Shown here one piece after another: positions 9,381 through 17,674 of a stretch of DNA of 64,000 nt (its first letter is position 1; each line of letters begins with the position of its first letter). Source of the stretch: Muricomes intestini. Its GTDB lineage: Bacteria > Bacillota > Clostridia > Lachnospirales > Lachnospiraceae. The notes under the pieces were generated by a model. The model searched no databases and was not told the origin of the DNA. It worked only from the letters and a program-made list of their open reading frames with translations. A program made the translations under genes and the position numbers. The DNA is taken from positions 32,639 to 96,638 of the forward strand of contig NZ_SLZZ01000013.1 in NCBI RefSeq assembly GCF_004346165.1, written 5' to 3'.

Positions 9381-9410
9381 GGGGCTGTCTATTTCAGGAC
9401 AGTCCCTTTT
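9381..9410 (+). terminator. Rho-independent terminator after the DUF5107/TPR gene
   Basis: GGGGCTGTC and GACAGTCCC form a nine-base-pair stem with one G-U pair, followed by CTTTT. It starts nine bases after the stop of the rightward gene and sits before the convergent dehydrogenase. Confidence 0.75.
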
Positions 9411-9432
9411 CATATTCTCTAAAAATCAGTAT

Positions 9433-10470
9433 TTACAACTCAATAATTCCTTTCACTACATTCTCTGCATCCTCTATGACACAGTCAAAGGCTTCCTTTA
9501 CGTCATCAAACATGAATCGGTGGGTGACAATCTGTTTTACATCAATCGTTCCATTTGCTATAGCTGAGAGTGCAAGGGGATAAAGATTGCAATACCTGAA
9601 TACAGACTTTATTGTCAGCTCTTTTCCCATTACTTGAGCAAAATTATAATTCAAATCACTTTCTACTGCAATCCCCACCAGCACAACTGTACCTCCTGCC
9701 CTTGCAAGCAGTGATGTCTGATATATTGTTTTTGGAGCGCCTGCTGTTTCGAATACAATATCAGCTCCTTCTTTTCCCAGTAAGCTTTTTACTGCTTTTA
9801 CTGTATCCTGTTCCTTTGCATTTACTGTATAGTCTGCTCCCAATTTCTTAGCAAATTCGAGACGTTTTTCAAACAGATCAACAACAATTACTTTTGAAGC
9901 ACCAAATGCTTTTGCAGACAATAATGTTACCAGACCTATGCATCCCGCGCCCAGTATCACAACTGTTTTTCCCGGCTCTACTTTCCCTTGTCTGCATGCA
10001 TGCAGCCCCACGCAGAGTGGTTCTACCAGCGCACCTTCTTCTGTTGTCACATTGTCAGGGAGACAAAAGCACATATCTGCCGGGTGAACCACATAGTCCT
10101 GCAAAGCCCCTTGAATAGGAGGTGTCGCAAAAAACCTCACATCAGGACAAAGATTATACTTTCCGCTCTTACAAAACTCACATTTTCCGCAGGGAATCCC
10201 TGGCTCCAGCGCAACCCGGTCACCTATTTTTAGTGAAGTGACATGATCCCCAGTTTTAGTTATAGTACCGGCCACCTCATGCCCCAGGATAAACTGTCCG
10301 TCTACAATATAATCTCCTACTCTTCCATATTCATAATAATGTACATCAGAACCACATATTCCACAATATTCAATTTTAACCTGCACCTCGTCCTCTGCCG
10401 GCTGGGGCACCTCAATTTCACGTATATGCATTGTCCCGGGTTCTTCCATATAGGCTGTTCTATTCCTCAT
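9433..10470 (-). CDS. Zinc-dependent polyol dehydrogenase (L-iditol/xylitol type), MDR family
   Basis: A 345-residue medium-chain dehydrogenase predicted to interconvert a polyol and a ketose. Catalytic zinc ligands are C39 (GICGSD) and H64-E65; structural cysteines are C94, C97, C100 and C108. The cofactor loop is GAGCIG (about 174-179) with VDLFEKR after it. It is closely similar to the protein at 255-1304, sharing HYYE-GR-GDY and FFATPP. AGGAGG lies five bases before the start. It closes the operon epimerase - binding protein - ATPase - permease, so its substrate is likely what that importer carries, or its ketose product, which the 3-epimerase at 14098-14979 would then rearrange. Confidence 0.88.
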   Translation of the reverse strand: MRNRTAYMEEPGTMHIREIEVPQPAEDEVQVKIEYCGICGSDVHYYEYGRVGDYIVDGQFILGHEVAGTITKTGDHVTSLKIGDRVALEPGIPCGKCEFCKSGKYNLCPDVRFFATPPIQGALQDYVVHPADMCFCLPDNVTTEEGALVEPLCVGLHACRQGKVEPGKTVVILGAGCIGLVTLLSAKAFGASKVIVVDLFEKRLEFAKKLGADYTVNAKEQDTVKAVKSLLGKEGADIVFETAGAPKTIYQTSLLARAGGTVVLVGIAVESDLNYNFAQVMGKELTIKSVFRYCNLYPLALSAIANGTIDVKQIVTHRFMFDDVKEAFDCVIEDAENVVKGIIEL

Positions 10471-10479
10471 AACTACCTC

Positions 10480-11442
10480 CTAAGAAATCACTTTTACTTT
10501 TCTCCTAATCTTTACATACTGTAAACTGTCCAAAATTACCGCCAGCATAAGCACAAGTCCTTTCACCATCTTTTGCATAAAAGCGTCCATTCCGGCAAGA
10601 GACATGCCGTTACTTAAAATTCCGATTACAAGGATTCCAGCGAATGCTTTTGCCAGATTACCTTTTCCTCCATTTAAGCTGACTCCTCCCAATACGCATC
10701 CGGTTAGAACATCCATCTCATATCCTTCACCTGCACTCGGCTGCCCACTGCCTATTCTTCCAAGCATGACCATACCTGCAATCCCAACCAGAAATCCACA
10801 GCAGGTATATGCCATAATGCGTATTCTGTCTGAATTAATTCCTGACAGATTCGCCGTTTCTTCGTTGCTGCCTATGGCATAAAAATATCTTCCTAAATAT
10901 GTTTTAGATAAAACAAAATAGCCAATCAGAATTATAATAATCATAATTAAAGCAGACACCGGCAAAAATCCGAATATATATGTCTGTCCCACCCATTTTA
11001 ATGAGTTTGGAATTCCATAGACCGGGGTTCCTCCACACAGAGTATATGTAAATCCGTATAGGAAAATCTGCATTCCCAATGTCATAATCAGTGGTGGCAC
11101 CTTCACCTTAGCAATAATAATACCATTTAGAAGACCAATGGCAGTTGCGATTGCAATAGATGCCAAAATTGCCAAAGAAATCGGCCAGCCCAGAATTGTA
11201 ACAAACATGCTTATCGTGACAACCACCAGAGACACCACGGAGCCCATAGATAATTCGATTCCTCCTGTCAGAAGTACGAAGGTCATGCCTACAGAAAGAA
11301 TTGCCATAATTGCAACCTGTTTTGAAATATTGATGATATTTGTTACTGTTAAAAATGCCGGATTTAAAGCGGTGAATATTACAAATAATATTACCAGTAT
11401 AAAAACAACTCCATATTTTTTAAATAACTCTACAAATTTCAT
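10480..11442 (-). CDS. Ribose/polyol-type ABC transporter permease (RbsC family)
   Basis: A 320-residue inner-membrane protein with about ten hydrophobic segments. It carries the RbsC-family coupling motif near the C-terminus (TGCVLGGVSLNGGKGN) and the early VGMTFVLLTGGIELSMGS stretch. It should form the homodimeric channel for the importer encoded with it. A longer reading starts at 11475, overlapping the ATPase gene, but the ATG at 11442 aligns with the family N-terminus, has a G-rich ribosome binding site about six bases upstream and lies 13 bases after the ATPase stop. Partners are the ATPase (11456-12946) and binding protein (13025-14071). Confidence 0.88.
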   Translation of the reverse strand: MKFVELFKKYGVVFILVILFVIFTALNPAFLTVTNIINISKQVAIMAILSVGMTFVLLTGGIELSMGSVVSLVVVTISMFVTILGWPISLAILASIAIATAIGLLNGIIIAKVKVPPLIMTLGMQIFLYGFTYTLCGGTPVYGIPNSLKWVGQTYIFGFLPVSALIMIIIILIGYFVLSKTYLGRYFYAIGSNEETANLSGINSDRIRIMAYTCCGFLVGIAGMVMLGRIGSGQPSAGEGYEMDVLTGCVLGGVSLNGGKGNLAKAFAGILVIGILSNGMSLAGMDAFMQKMVKGLVLMLAVILDSLQYVKIRRKVKVIS

Positions 11443-11455
11443 TTTTTCATCCCCC

Positions 11456-12946
11456 CTATACCAGACCGGAGGCATATTGCATCACGGTTTCCTCACTGAA
11501 TTCACTTTTGCGCAGTTCCCCTGTACTTTTACCCTCGTGCATAACCATAATTCTCTCTGACATTCCCATTAGCTCCTCCATTTCAGACGATACAATTACA
11601 ATGGCAATTCCCTGCTCTGCCAGCTCATTCATCAGTTTATAAATTTCCTGCTTTGCACCCACATCCACTCCACGGGTAGGTTCATCCATAAAAATAATCC
11701 TACAGTCTGCAGCCAGCCATTTTGCAAGCACTACCTTCTGCTGGTTTCCTCCGCTCAGAGAATTCGCCGGAGCTTCCAGAGTAGGAGTTTTTATTCTCAA
11801 AAGGTCTTTTTCCTTTTCTGCATACTTTTGTTCCCTTTTTATGTCCACTACCCCAAGCCTTGATATTTTTTTCAGAATAGCCAATGAAATGTTATGGCAA
11901 ATGCTGTCTTCAAGGAGGAGCCCCTGTCTTTTTCTATCCTCGGTGACAAACCCCATTCCCTTAGCAACAGCATCTGCGGGATGCCTGATTTCCAATTTTT
12001 CTCCTTTAAGATACACCGCACCCGACAGCATAATATCAGCTCCGAATATTGCCCTCAAAAGCTCGGTACGTCCGGCTCCCACCAGTCCTCCGATTCCCAG
12101 GATCTCTCCTGCTCTTACCTTAAAAGAAATATTATTGACCTTGTCTGAAGTAACATGCTGTGCTTCAAAAATGACTTCTCCAATCTCATGATTTCTTTTC
12201 GGATACTCAAATGACATTTTTCTTCCTACCATATATGTAATCAGTTTATCCGTGTCCATGTTTTTCATGTCTTCTGTTATAATCTTTTTTCCATCCCGCA
12301 GCACCGTAACCCTGTCTCCGATCCGAAACAGCTCCGGCAGCCGGTGAGAAATATAAATAATCGTATACCCCTGCTCTTTTAAATCCAGCACGACATCTAA
12401 AAGTTTATCCACTTCATCCTCCGTCAGGGGTGCGGTGGGCTCATCCAAAATCAGAACTTTTAGATTCTTCGCAAGGGCTTTTGCAATTTCAACGAATTGC
12501 ATATAAGATACAGATAAATCTTTTACGGCTTTTTTGCAGTCTATATTTACCTTTATCCTCTCAAATACTTCTGCAGCCCTTTTCTCCACCGTTTTTGCCT
12601 GAAATACGCCGCATTTATCCAATCGATTTCCTAAATACATATTCTCCGCAACCGATAAATCTTCCGCCAAGTTAAATTCCTGGTAGACCACCTCTATCCC
12701 CAGTTCCTTAGACAGTTTTGGGGACATGGTGTTATAAACACAGCCCTCAAACTCAATTGTTCCGGAATCAGGTTCATTCGCTCCGGAGGCCATCTTAATA
12801 AAGGTGGATTTTCCTGCTCCGTTTTCCCCTATAATGCAATGTATCTCCCCCTTATAAAAGTCTATGGAAACATCGTCCAGCGCCTGCACTCCCGGATAGC
12901 TTTTTGATATATGCTTTAGCGATAAAATAACATCATTTCCCGCCAT
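11456..12946 (-). CDS. Ribose-type ABC transporter ATP-binding protein (RbsA family)
   Basis: A 496-residue tandem ATPase that powers the sugar importer. Domain 1 has an intact Walker A (GENGAGKST) and Walker B (LILDEPT). Domain 2 shows the family's usual degenerate P-loop (GLVGAGRTELL), a good signature (LSGGNQQKV) and Walker B DEPTRGVD. Length is standard for RbsA/XylG/MglA. AAAGGAG precedes the start by six bases. It lies between the binding protein and permease genes of the same leftward operon. It is the active counterpart with which the degenerate ATPase at 15205-16638 should be compared. Confidence 0.92.
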   Translation of the reverse strand: MAGNDVILSLKHISKSYPGVQALDDVSIDFYKGEIHCIIGENGAGKSTFIKMASGANEPDSGTIEFEGCVYNTMSPKLSKELGIEVVYQEFNLAEDLSVAENMYLGNRLDKCGVFQAKTVEKRAAEVFERIKVNIDCKKAVKDLSVSYMQFVEIAKALAKNLKVLILDEPTAPLTEDEVDKLLDVVLDLKEQGYTIIYISHRLPELFRIGDRVTVLRDGKKIITEDMKNMDTDKLITYMVGRKMSFEYPKRNHEIGEVIFEAQHVTSDKVNNISFKVRAGEILGIGGLVGAGRTELLRAIFGADIMLSGAVYLKGEKLEIRHPADAVAKGMGFVTEDRKRQGLLLEDSICHNISLAILKKISRLGVVDIKREQKYAEKEKDLLRIKTPTLEAPANSLSGGNQQKVVLAKWLAADCRIIFMDEPTRGVDVGAKQEIYKLMNELAEQGIAIVIVSSEMEELMGMSERIMVMHEGKSTGELRKSEFSEETVMQYASGLV

Positions 12947-13024
12947 AGGTTACTCCTTTCTCCGGCAGAAGCGGATTTTCCTCCCCGGCTGCACCAGGGG
13001 GAAAACCCTCTCCAGACCCTCCGA

Positions 13025-14071
13025 TTATTTATAAAGATTCGTATCGGACTTCCACTCATCCGCAGTGTCAACAGTCACATTAACCATTGGCATAATAACA
13101 CTTTCTGCATCCGCACCATTTAATACCTCTACACAGGCATCAACGGCCTGAGCGCCTCCGTTGTATACATCAAGTCCCACATCACCGCGGAGAATTGTCC
13201 CGTCTGCAACCATATCAATTGCATCTTTAACTCCGTCATTTCCAAACATACCGAACTTAGGATCCTTTACATCCTTACCTGCCGCCTTCCATGCCTCCGA
13301 AAAACCAAGCAGAGCGGTGTCATTCGTTGCCACTATACCCTTCATATCAGGATAAGACTGAGTCCATGCTTCCGCAGCCGCAACACCATCTTCTGTTACC
13401 AGGCCTTCCAATTCTTCCACAATCTCAATGCGGGGGTCTAATTTTGCAATAGCATCTCTGATCCCCTCTACACGGTCTCTCTGAAACTGAAACTCTTTAT
13501 GCCACAATAATCCAAATTGTATCGGATCATCCCCTTCAAATGTTTCTTTTGTCCACTCTGCCGCCATTGTGCCTACGCGGTATCCGATTTCATAATTATC
13601 GCACAAAAATGTCAGCTGATAATTACAGGGTTCCCCTGTAGACGCATCTATTATGTTGTCATCATACGCACAGATTACAACTCCTTTATCCAATGCTTCT
13701 TTCACCACATCTGCAAATGCCTCCCTGTCAAAAGCATGAATAATAATTGCATCATAACCTTGGGCCACCATGTTTTCGATATTAGAAATCTGTGTGGCCG
13801 CATCATTATTGGCCACCTGGCAGCCATATTCCACACCCAGCTTTTTCGCCTCTGCTTCCATACCTTCTGACATTGTATTCCACACGGCCACATCCATAGT
13901 CTGCAGGCAAAAACCTACTTTGTAGTCTTCCTTCCCACTGCCTTCTTTTACATCGGTCTCTTTATCTGTGCTTTCTCCCGGAGCCTTGCTGCTGCATCCG
14001 ATTATCATTGATACACAAAATATCCCTGTAAGCAGCGCCGCCGTAATTTTCTTTATTCTTTTTGACATCAT
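13025..14071 (-). CDS. Sugar ABC transporter substrate-binding lipoprotein (RbsB/periplasmic-binding-4 family)
   Basis: A 348-residue secreted lipoprotein. A hydrophobic signal peptide ends in the lipobox MIIGC, placing the anchored cysteine at about residue 26, followed by a low-complexity linker and the two-lobed binding domain (KVGFCLQTMDVAVWNTM, then VATNDTALLGFSEAW). It captures a mono- or disaccharide or polyol outside the cell for the ATPase and permease downstream. AGGAGG lies eight bases before the start; the gene opens with two ATGs and either may be used. The 78-base gap to the ATPase gene holds G/C-rich runs that could form weak hairpins and lower expression of the membrane parts. 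The ligand is unknown. Confidence 0.9.
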   Translation of the reverse strand: MMSKRIKKITAALLTGIFCVSMIIGCSSKAPGESTDKETDVKEGSGKEDYKVGFCLQTMDVAVWNTMSEGMEAEAKKLGVEYGCQVANNDAATQISNIENMVAQGYDAIIIHAFDREAFADVVKEALDKGVVICAYDDNIIDASTGEPCNYQLTFLCDNYEIGYRVGTMAAEWTKETFEGDDPIQFGLLWHKEFQFQRDRVEGIRDAIAKLDPRIEIVEELEGLVTEDGVAAAEAWTQSYPDMKGIVATNDTALLGFSEAWKAAGKDVKDPKFGMFGNDGVKDAIDMVADGTILRGDVGLDVYNGGAQAVDACVEVLNGADAESVIMPMVNVTVDTADEWKSDTNLYK

Positions 14072-14097
14072 AATCTTTTCCTCCTGATTTCTTTTAT

Positions 14098-14979
14098 TTA
14101 TGCAAGGCCGTATTTGGCCAGCATCTCTCTTTCAAAGTTCAATAAAAAGGCAGCTTCGCCGTCAATCGTTTTTTCCGTCGGTGTATCCAGGTTTCTCCAT
14201 GTTTTTACATTGCGCCCGACTTCTCCTCCCATCATGACAAAAGGTTCTGAGACAATTCTTCCACGATAGTCTATATCTTTCAGTGCCTGGAATATTTCAT
14301 CCCAGTTTATATGGCCTCTTCCCGGTGCCCGTCTGTTATTTTCACCCGTGTGGAAATTCACAAGATATGGTCCCGCCAGACGGATTGCATCTCCGATATT
14401 ATTTTCTTCAATGTTCATATGATATGTATCCAACAACACACCAATATTTTTACTTTCTATCTCCCTTACATATTTGAGCGCCTCTTCTGCTGTATTAATC
14501 AATATGGATTCAAATCGATTTACCGCTTCTACACAATAGGTAACATCATACTCCTCTGCTGTTTTCACAACTTTTCTCATGCTGCCGACGCTTCTGTCCC
14601 AGAAATCGTCTTTGTTATCTATCGTATAGTCTGTGACACCCCAGCCCGCATAGCTTACTCCGGATATCACTTTTCCCTCCATAAATCCTACACGTTCTAC
14701 AATATTCTTTAAATATTCAATTCCTGCCGCACGAACTGACTCATCCGCACTGGAAATATCATAGGCCGGATCCAGCCCCAGACTGTATGTTAATTCAATT
14801 CCACGTATATCTGCCGCTTTCTTAATTTCCTGCATCTTTTCCTTAGACATATCCAGCAATGGCTGTGCCTGAAATTCCAGAATATCAAAACCGATATCCG
14901 CTGCTTTATTGATGTATTTAATGTGGTCGGCGTCCCATTGTTTCTCCCAAAAATTCATAAAAATACCAAGCTTATTCAT
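14098..14979 (-). CDS. Ketose 3-epimerase (D-tagatose/D-psicose 3-epimerase family)
   Basis: A 293-residue TIM-barrel enzyme that inverts C3 of free ketohexoses or ketopentoses (such as fructose/psicose, tagatose/sorbose or ribulose/xylulose). All four metal ligands of the family are in place: E151 (CVEAVNRFE), D184 (LLDTYHMN), H210 (VNFHTGEN) and E245 (VSEPF), almost exactly the spacing in characterised epimerases. The ATG at 14979 follows AAGGAGG by about ten bases and begins MNKLGIFMNFW as expected; an upstream reading to 15069 is an artefact. It is the first gene of the ABC/dehydrogenase operon and would link the ketose made by the dehydrogenase to central metabolism. Confidence 0.9.
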   Translation of the reverse strand: MNKLGIFMNFWEKQWDADHIKYINKAADIGFDILEFQAQPLLDMSKEKMQEIKKAADIRGIELTYSLGLDPAYDISSADESVRAAGIEYLKNIVERVGFMEGKVISGVSYAGWGVTDYTIDNKDDFWDRSVGSMRKVVKTAEEYDVTYCVEAVNRFESILINTAEEALKYVREIESKNIGVLLDTYHMNIEENNIGDAIRLAGPYLVNFHTGENNRRAPGRGHINWDEIFQALKDIDYRGRIVSEPFVMMGGEVGRNVKTWRNLDTPTEKTIDGEAAFLLNFEREMLAKYGLA

Positions 14980-15059
14980 ATACTTTGTTCCTCCTTCATC
15001 TTTTCTTTCATGTTTTTGTTTCCTTTCTTTGTACTTGTCAATCATTTGTTGCTTTTTTA

Positions 15060-15114
15060 AGTATATCATCCGGCCTTATCCCATACTAGGGGGGCTGTAA
15101 TAGAATCATAGGGG
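15060..15114 (-). promoter_or_regulatory. Epimerase/ABC operon promoter with direct-repeat activator site
   Basis: On the minus strand a -10 box TATACT (15060-15065) has no good -35 (TAGTAT at 15083-15088). Overlapping and upstream of that position the hexamer CCCCTA occurs twice (15087-15092 and 15109-15114), exactly 22 bases apart. Two direct repeats two helical turns apart, the near one over the -35, is the arrangement typical of class II AraC-type activators. The AraC-type response regulator at 17675-19291 is the natural candidate. Confidence 0.5.
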
Positions 15115-15132
15115 TATTTTTTTGAAGTTACC

Positions 15133-15190
15133 AAAAAGCTCTGTACAGAAGCAGCAGGTTACTATGCTGCTTCGATACAGAGCTCTTTTT
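15133..15190 (-). terminator. Strong hairpin terminator after the pseudo-ATPase gene
   Basis: A long stem (AAAGAGCTCTGTA... paired with ...TACAGAGCTTTTT, with an inner GAAGCAGCA/TGCTGCTTC helix) ends in a T run on the minus strand. It begins about 15 bases after the stop at 15205 and separates the signalling operon from the epimerase operon. Confidence 0.85.
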
Positions 15191-15204
15191 GTTTCTTTCT
15201 TTTA

Positions 15205-16638
15205 TCACAACGTATTTATAAATCCAAAATCTTTTGCCTCGTGGACTTCTGTCAGTCCTTCTGTCTCAATTATCCCAATCGTATCTGCCACAAGCATGCT
15301 GGCATTGATATCAACAGAAACAACAATCAAAGTAATTCCTTTTTCCTTTAATCTCAAAATCAATTCCACAATATGTCCTCTCAGATTAATGTCCGTATTC
15401 TTGAAGGGGTTAAAGATGATTGCTAAACTGGGGTTTAAAAGATGAATTCGGTAGTAAATTAGTTTATACAAATCAAAAATATCCAGGGCCGAAACATCTT
15501 TTTCATCTATACATTCCCCCAAAAATTCCCTATACTCTTCCTTTACACTTTCTAAAACTCTTTCAGACACGATTTGCTCATGTACCTTTTTACCAAGCCC
15601 CAGGCAAAGATTTTCTATAAAGGTAAATTCCTTATAAATCATAGATTTGGTTGGATCGGGTGCCAGCAGCATAACCTGTGTCCCCAGAACCTTTTGCATT
15701 TTGCCAAATGACATTTGTTCTCCTTCGAGCCACATCTTACAGGGCAGCATGTCTTTTAGTTTTAAAAGAGAATCAATCACCCTGTTTTTATCATACAAAA
15801 CAAGGCATTGCCCCGCTCTCATAATAAGATTCTTACTTTCTCTGCGAATTGTCCTAAGCCCCTTTACCTCAAAAATCACCCGGGAGGTGTTATGCCGGGG
15901 TGTAGCAGATATGTCAGGAAAAGAGTATATCATCTTCTGGAGCCATCTCCGGTTAAACTCATTTCTTTCAAACAGCTTCAAATCTCTTCCATCCTGCATA
16001 AATAAAATTCTGTCGCAAGAGTCTATAATTTCTTCATAATTGCTGCAAAAATATAAAAATGACATCCCCTGCTTTGCAAGATCTACCATAATATTCTTTA
16101 GAAGATTCAAGTGCGAAAAACTAATGCATTCACCTATCCCGCTCATAACAATGAGCTTTGCCCCCTGCTCAATTCCTTTCATAATCTCAACAATAATCCG
16201 CTCCAGCGGGGCTAGTTTATAAGCATTTACATCCGGTCTAATATTTACCTTCATACTCTCGCACAGCCAACGGAATTGTTTCCTGACCTGTGTTCTGTTA
16301 TAGAAAAACTTTCTGTGCATTTTTTGAAGAACATAAATATTATCCAGAACCGTCAGCTCTGAAATCAATTTGCTCTTTTGTTCCAGCAAGTATACCTGAT
16401 TTAAACTGTTATCACTATACATATGACTATTTACCAGTTTTTCGCCAACATAGATTCTCCCAAGCCGTATCGGACGATTTCTGCATAATAGTCTGAGCAG
16501 GTTCTCCCTGCCGCAGCCGTTCACCGGTATCAGCCCCAGTATTTCACCTTTATTCATATGGAAATTCATATTATCCAGATTGGTGATATCTGTCTCATCA
16601 CCCACTACATTTTCCATTCTAAAAACTTCTTTTTTCAT
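15205..16638 (-). CDS. Degenerate tandem ABC-ATPase (pseudo-ATPase) in a two-component operon
   Basis: A 477-residue relative of RbsA-type tandem ATPases. Layout and secondary motifs are kept (KGEILGLIPVNGCG; the Q-loop-like VYLLEQKSKLISELTVLDNI; a C-terminal RILFMQDG), but catalysis looks lost. Walker A of domain 1 reads PVNGCGREN with no Lys-Ser/Thr. The signature LSxGQ is replaced by LAPLERI, and Walker B reads LIVMSGIGE without the Asp-Glu pair. The His loop reads CSN. Domain 2 has no P-loop (VLYDKNRVID) and its Walker B reads AIIFNPF. It overlaps the kinase gene by 20 bases and is followed by a terminator, so it belongs to the signalling operon, not an importer. The start could also be 16653 or 16617. 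I infer a regulatory role, perhaps docking to a sugar permease. Confidence 0.8.
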   Translation of the reverse strand: MKKEVFRMENVVGDETDITNLDNMNFHMNKGEILGLIPVNGCGRENLLRLLCRNRPIRLGRIYVGEKLVNSHMYSDNSLNQVYLLEQKSKLISELTVLDNIYVLQKMHRKFFYNRTQVRKQFRWLCESMKVNIRPDVNAYKLAPLERIIVEIMKGIEQGAKLIVMSGIGECISFSHLNLLKNIMVDLAKQGMSFLYFCSNYEEIIDSCDRILFMQDGRDLKLFERNEFNRRWLQKMIYSFPDISATPRHNTSRVIFEVKGLRTIRRESKNLIMRAGQCLVLYDKNRVIDSLLKLKDMLPCKMWLEGEQMSFGKMQKVLGTQVMLLAPDPTKSMIYKEFTFIENLCLGLGKKVHEQIVSERVLESVKEEYREFLGECIDEKDVSALDIFDLYKLIYYRIHLLNPSLAIIFNPFKNTDINLRGHIVELILRLKEKGITLIVVSVDINASMLVADTIGIIETEGLTEVHEAKDFGFINTL

Positions 16639-17659
16639 CATTCTCCTGCACATTTTTTGAAATAACCGGCAGCGTTATCTCTACGTCTGTTCCCATACCA
16701 GACACACTATTGATATGAACACCATATTGTTCTCCAAATAGAAGCTTGATTCTGTTATTCACATTTTGGATTGCAATACCGCCTTTCTTTTTCGCTGCTT
16801 CCTCCAGCTCATCCGATGAGTTACGAAGCAGCTTGCCATTTAGCTCCTCAAGAACCTTATTTTCCATTCCAACCCCGTTGTCTGAAATACGTATTATTAA
16901 ATATTCCTTTGTTCTTTCTACCTTTATACGGACATATCCCTCCCCAATTTTAGGCTCCAGGCCATGATAAATAGAATTTTCCACAATAGGCTGCAGAATC
17001 AGTTTCGGCATAAAGAATTCTAAAATGCTCAAATCTGTCTCATTGTCATATTCTATCTGAATTTTTAGCCGGTCCCCGAAGCGGTATCTTTGAATGACAT
17101 AGTAATTTTCTACGTTGGCAAGCTCATCCTCCAGCCTTACAAGCATATCTACATTCGATATTGTATAACGAAAAAATGTAGCCAGCGCTTCTGTCATATA
17201 TGCCACCCCGTCGGCCCCATAGGTCACAGCTTCGCTGCGTATGCATTCCAGTGTATTATACAAGAAATGTGGATTAATCTGATTCTGAAGTGCAAGATAT
17301 TGTGCCTGCTTTTTTGATAAATTCAAATACCTTGCTTTGTTTAACTTTTCCGCGAGATATTGAAATACCTCCGTTGTCTCTTTTGAAAGAGCCAAGTCTT
17401 CATGAAAAAATTCCTCAAAATTATAACTGTTTAAATATCTTTCGTAGATTCTAAGCAGATTCCTCTTATGCCGGCATATCAAAAAATACCATATTGTAAA
17501 TCCCACAACTACCACAAAAAGGGCACCATATACTATATAAGAAATCTTCCCCTGTACTGCCGGCTTCAACAGAAAAAATATGACGCACCAAATCACAAAC
17601 AGCAGTCCTCTGCTCCAGACTTTACATACAGTATTAAAATATATCTTTTCTACCTCCAT
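16619..17659 (-). CDS. YesM/LytS-type sensor histidine kinase with minimal extracellular part
   Basis: A 346-residue membrane kinase. Two hydrophobic segments (about 18-32 and 39-61) are joined by only a handful of residues, so there is no extracellular ligand domain, unlike the 604-residue kinase at 30582-32396. No HAMP domain is evident. The phosphoacceptor His is H131 in QINPHFLYN, and the ATPase domain shows the N box (IVENSIYHGLEPK), DNGVGM and the GIAIQNVNNRIKLLFGEQYG end motif. It should phosphorylate the response regulator encoded 15 bases upstream. Lacking its own sensor, it probably takes its signal from a partner; the pseudo-ATPase gene overlapping its 3' end is the obvious candidate. 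Confidence 0.88.
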   Translation of the reverse strand: MEVEKIYFNTVCKVWSRGLLFVIWCVIFFLLKPAVQGKISYIVYGALFVVVVGFTIWYFLICRHKRNLLRIYERYLNSYNFEEFFHEDLALSKETTEVFQYLAEKLNKARYLNLSKKQAQYLALQNQINPHFLYNTLECIRSEAVTYGADGVAYMTEALATFFRYTISNVDMLVRLEDELANVENYYVIQRYRFGDRLKIQIEYDNETDLSILEFFMPKLILQPIVENSIYHGLEPKIGEGYVRIKVERTKEYLIIRISDNGVGMENKVLEELNGKLLRNSSDELEEAAKKKGGIAIQNVNNRIKLLFGEQYGVHINSVSGMGTDVEITLPVISKNVQENDEKRSF

Positions 17660-17674
17660 AATAAAATATCCTTC

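Noticed and set aside
15205..16638. Annotation as a sugar ABC transporter ATPase
   Set aside because: All nucleotide-binding motifs are degenerate and the gene is in a signalling operon closed by a terminator; the real ATPase is at 11456-12946.
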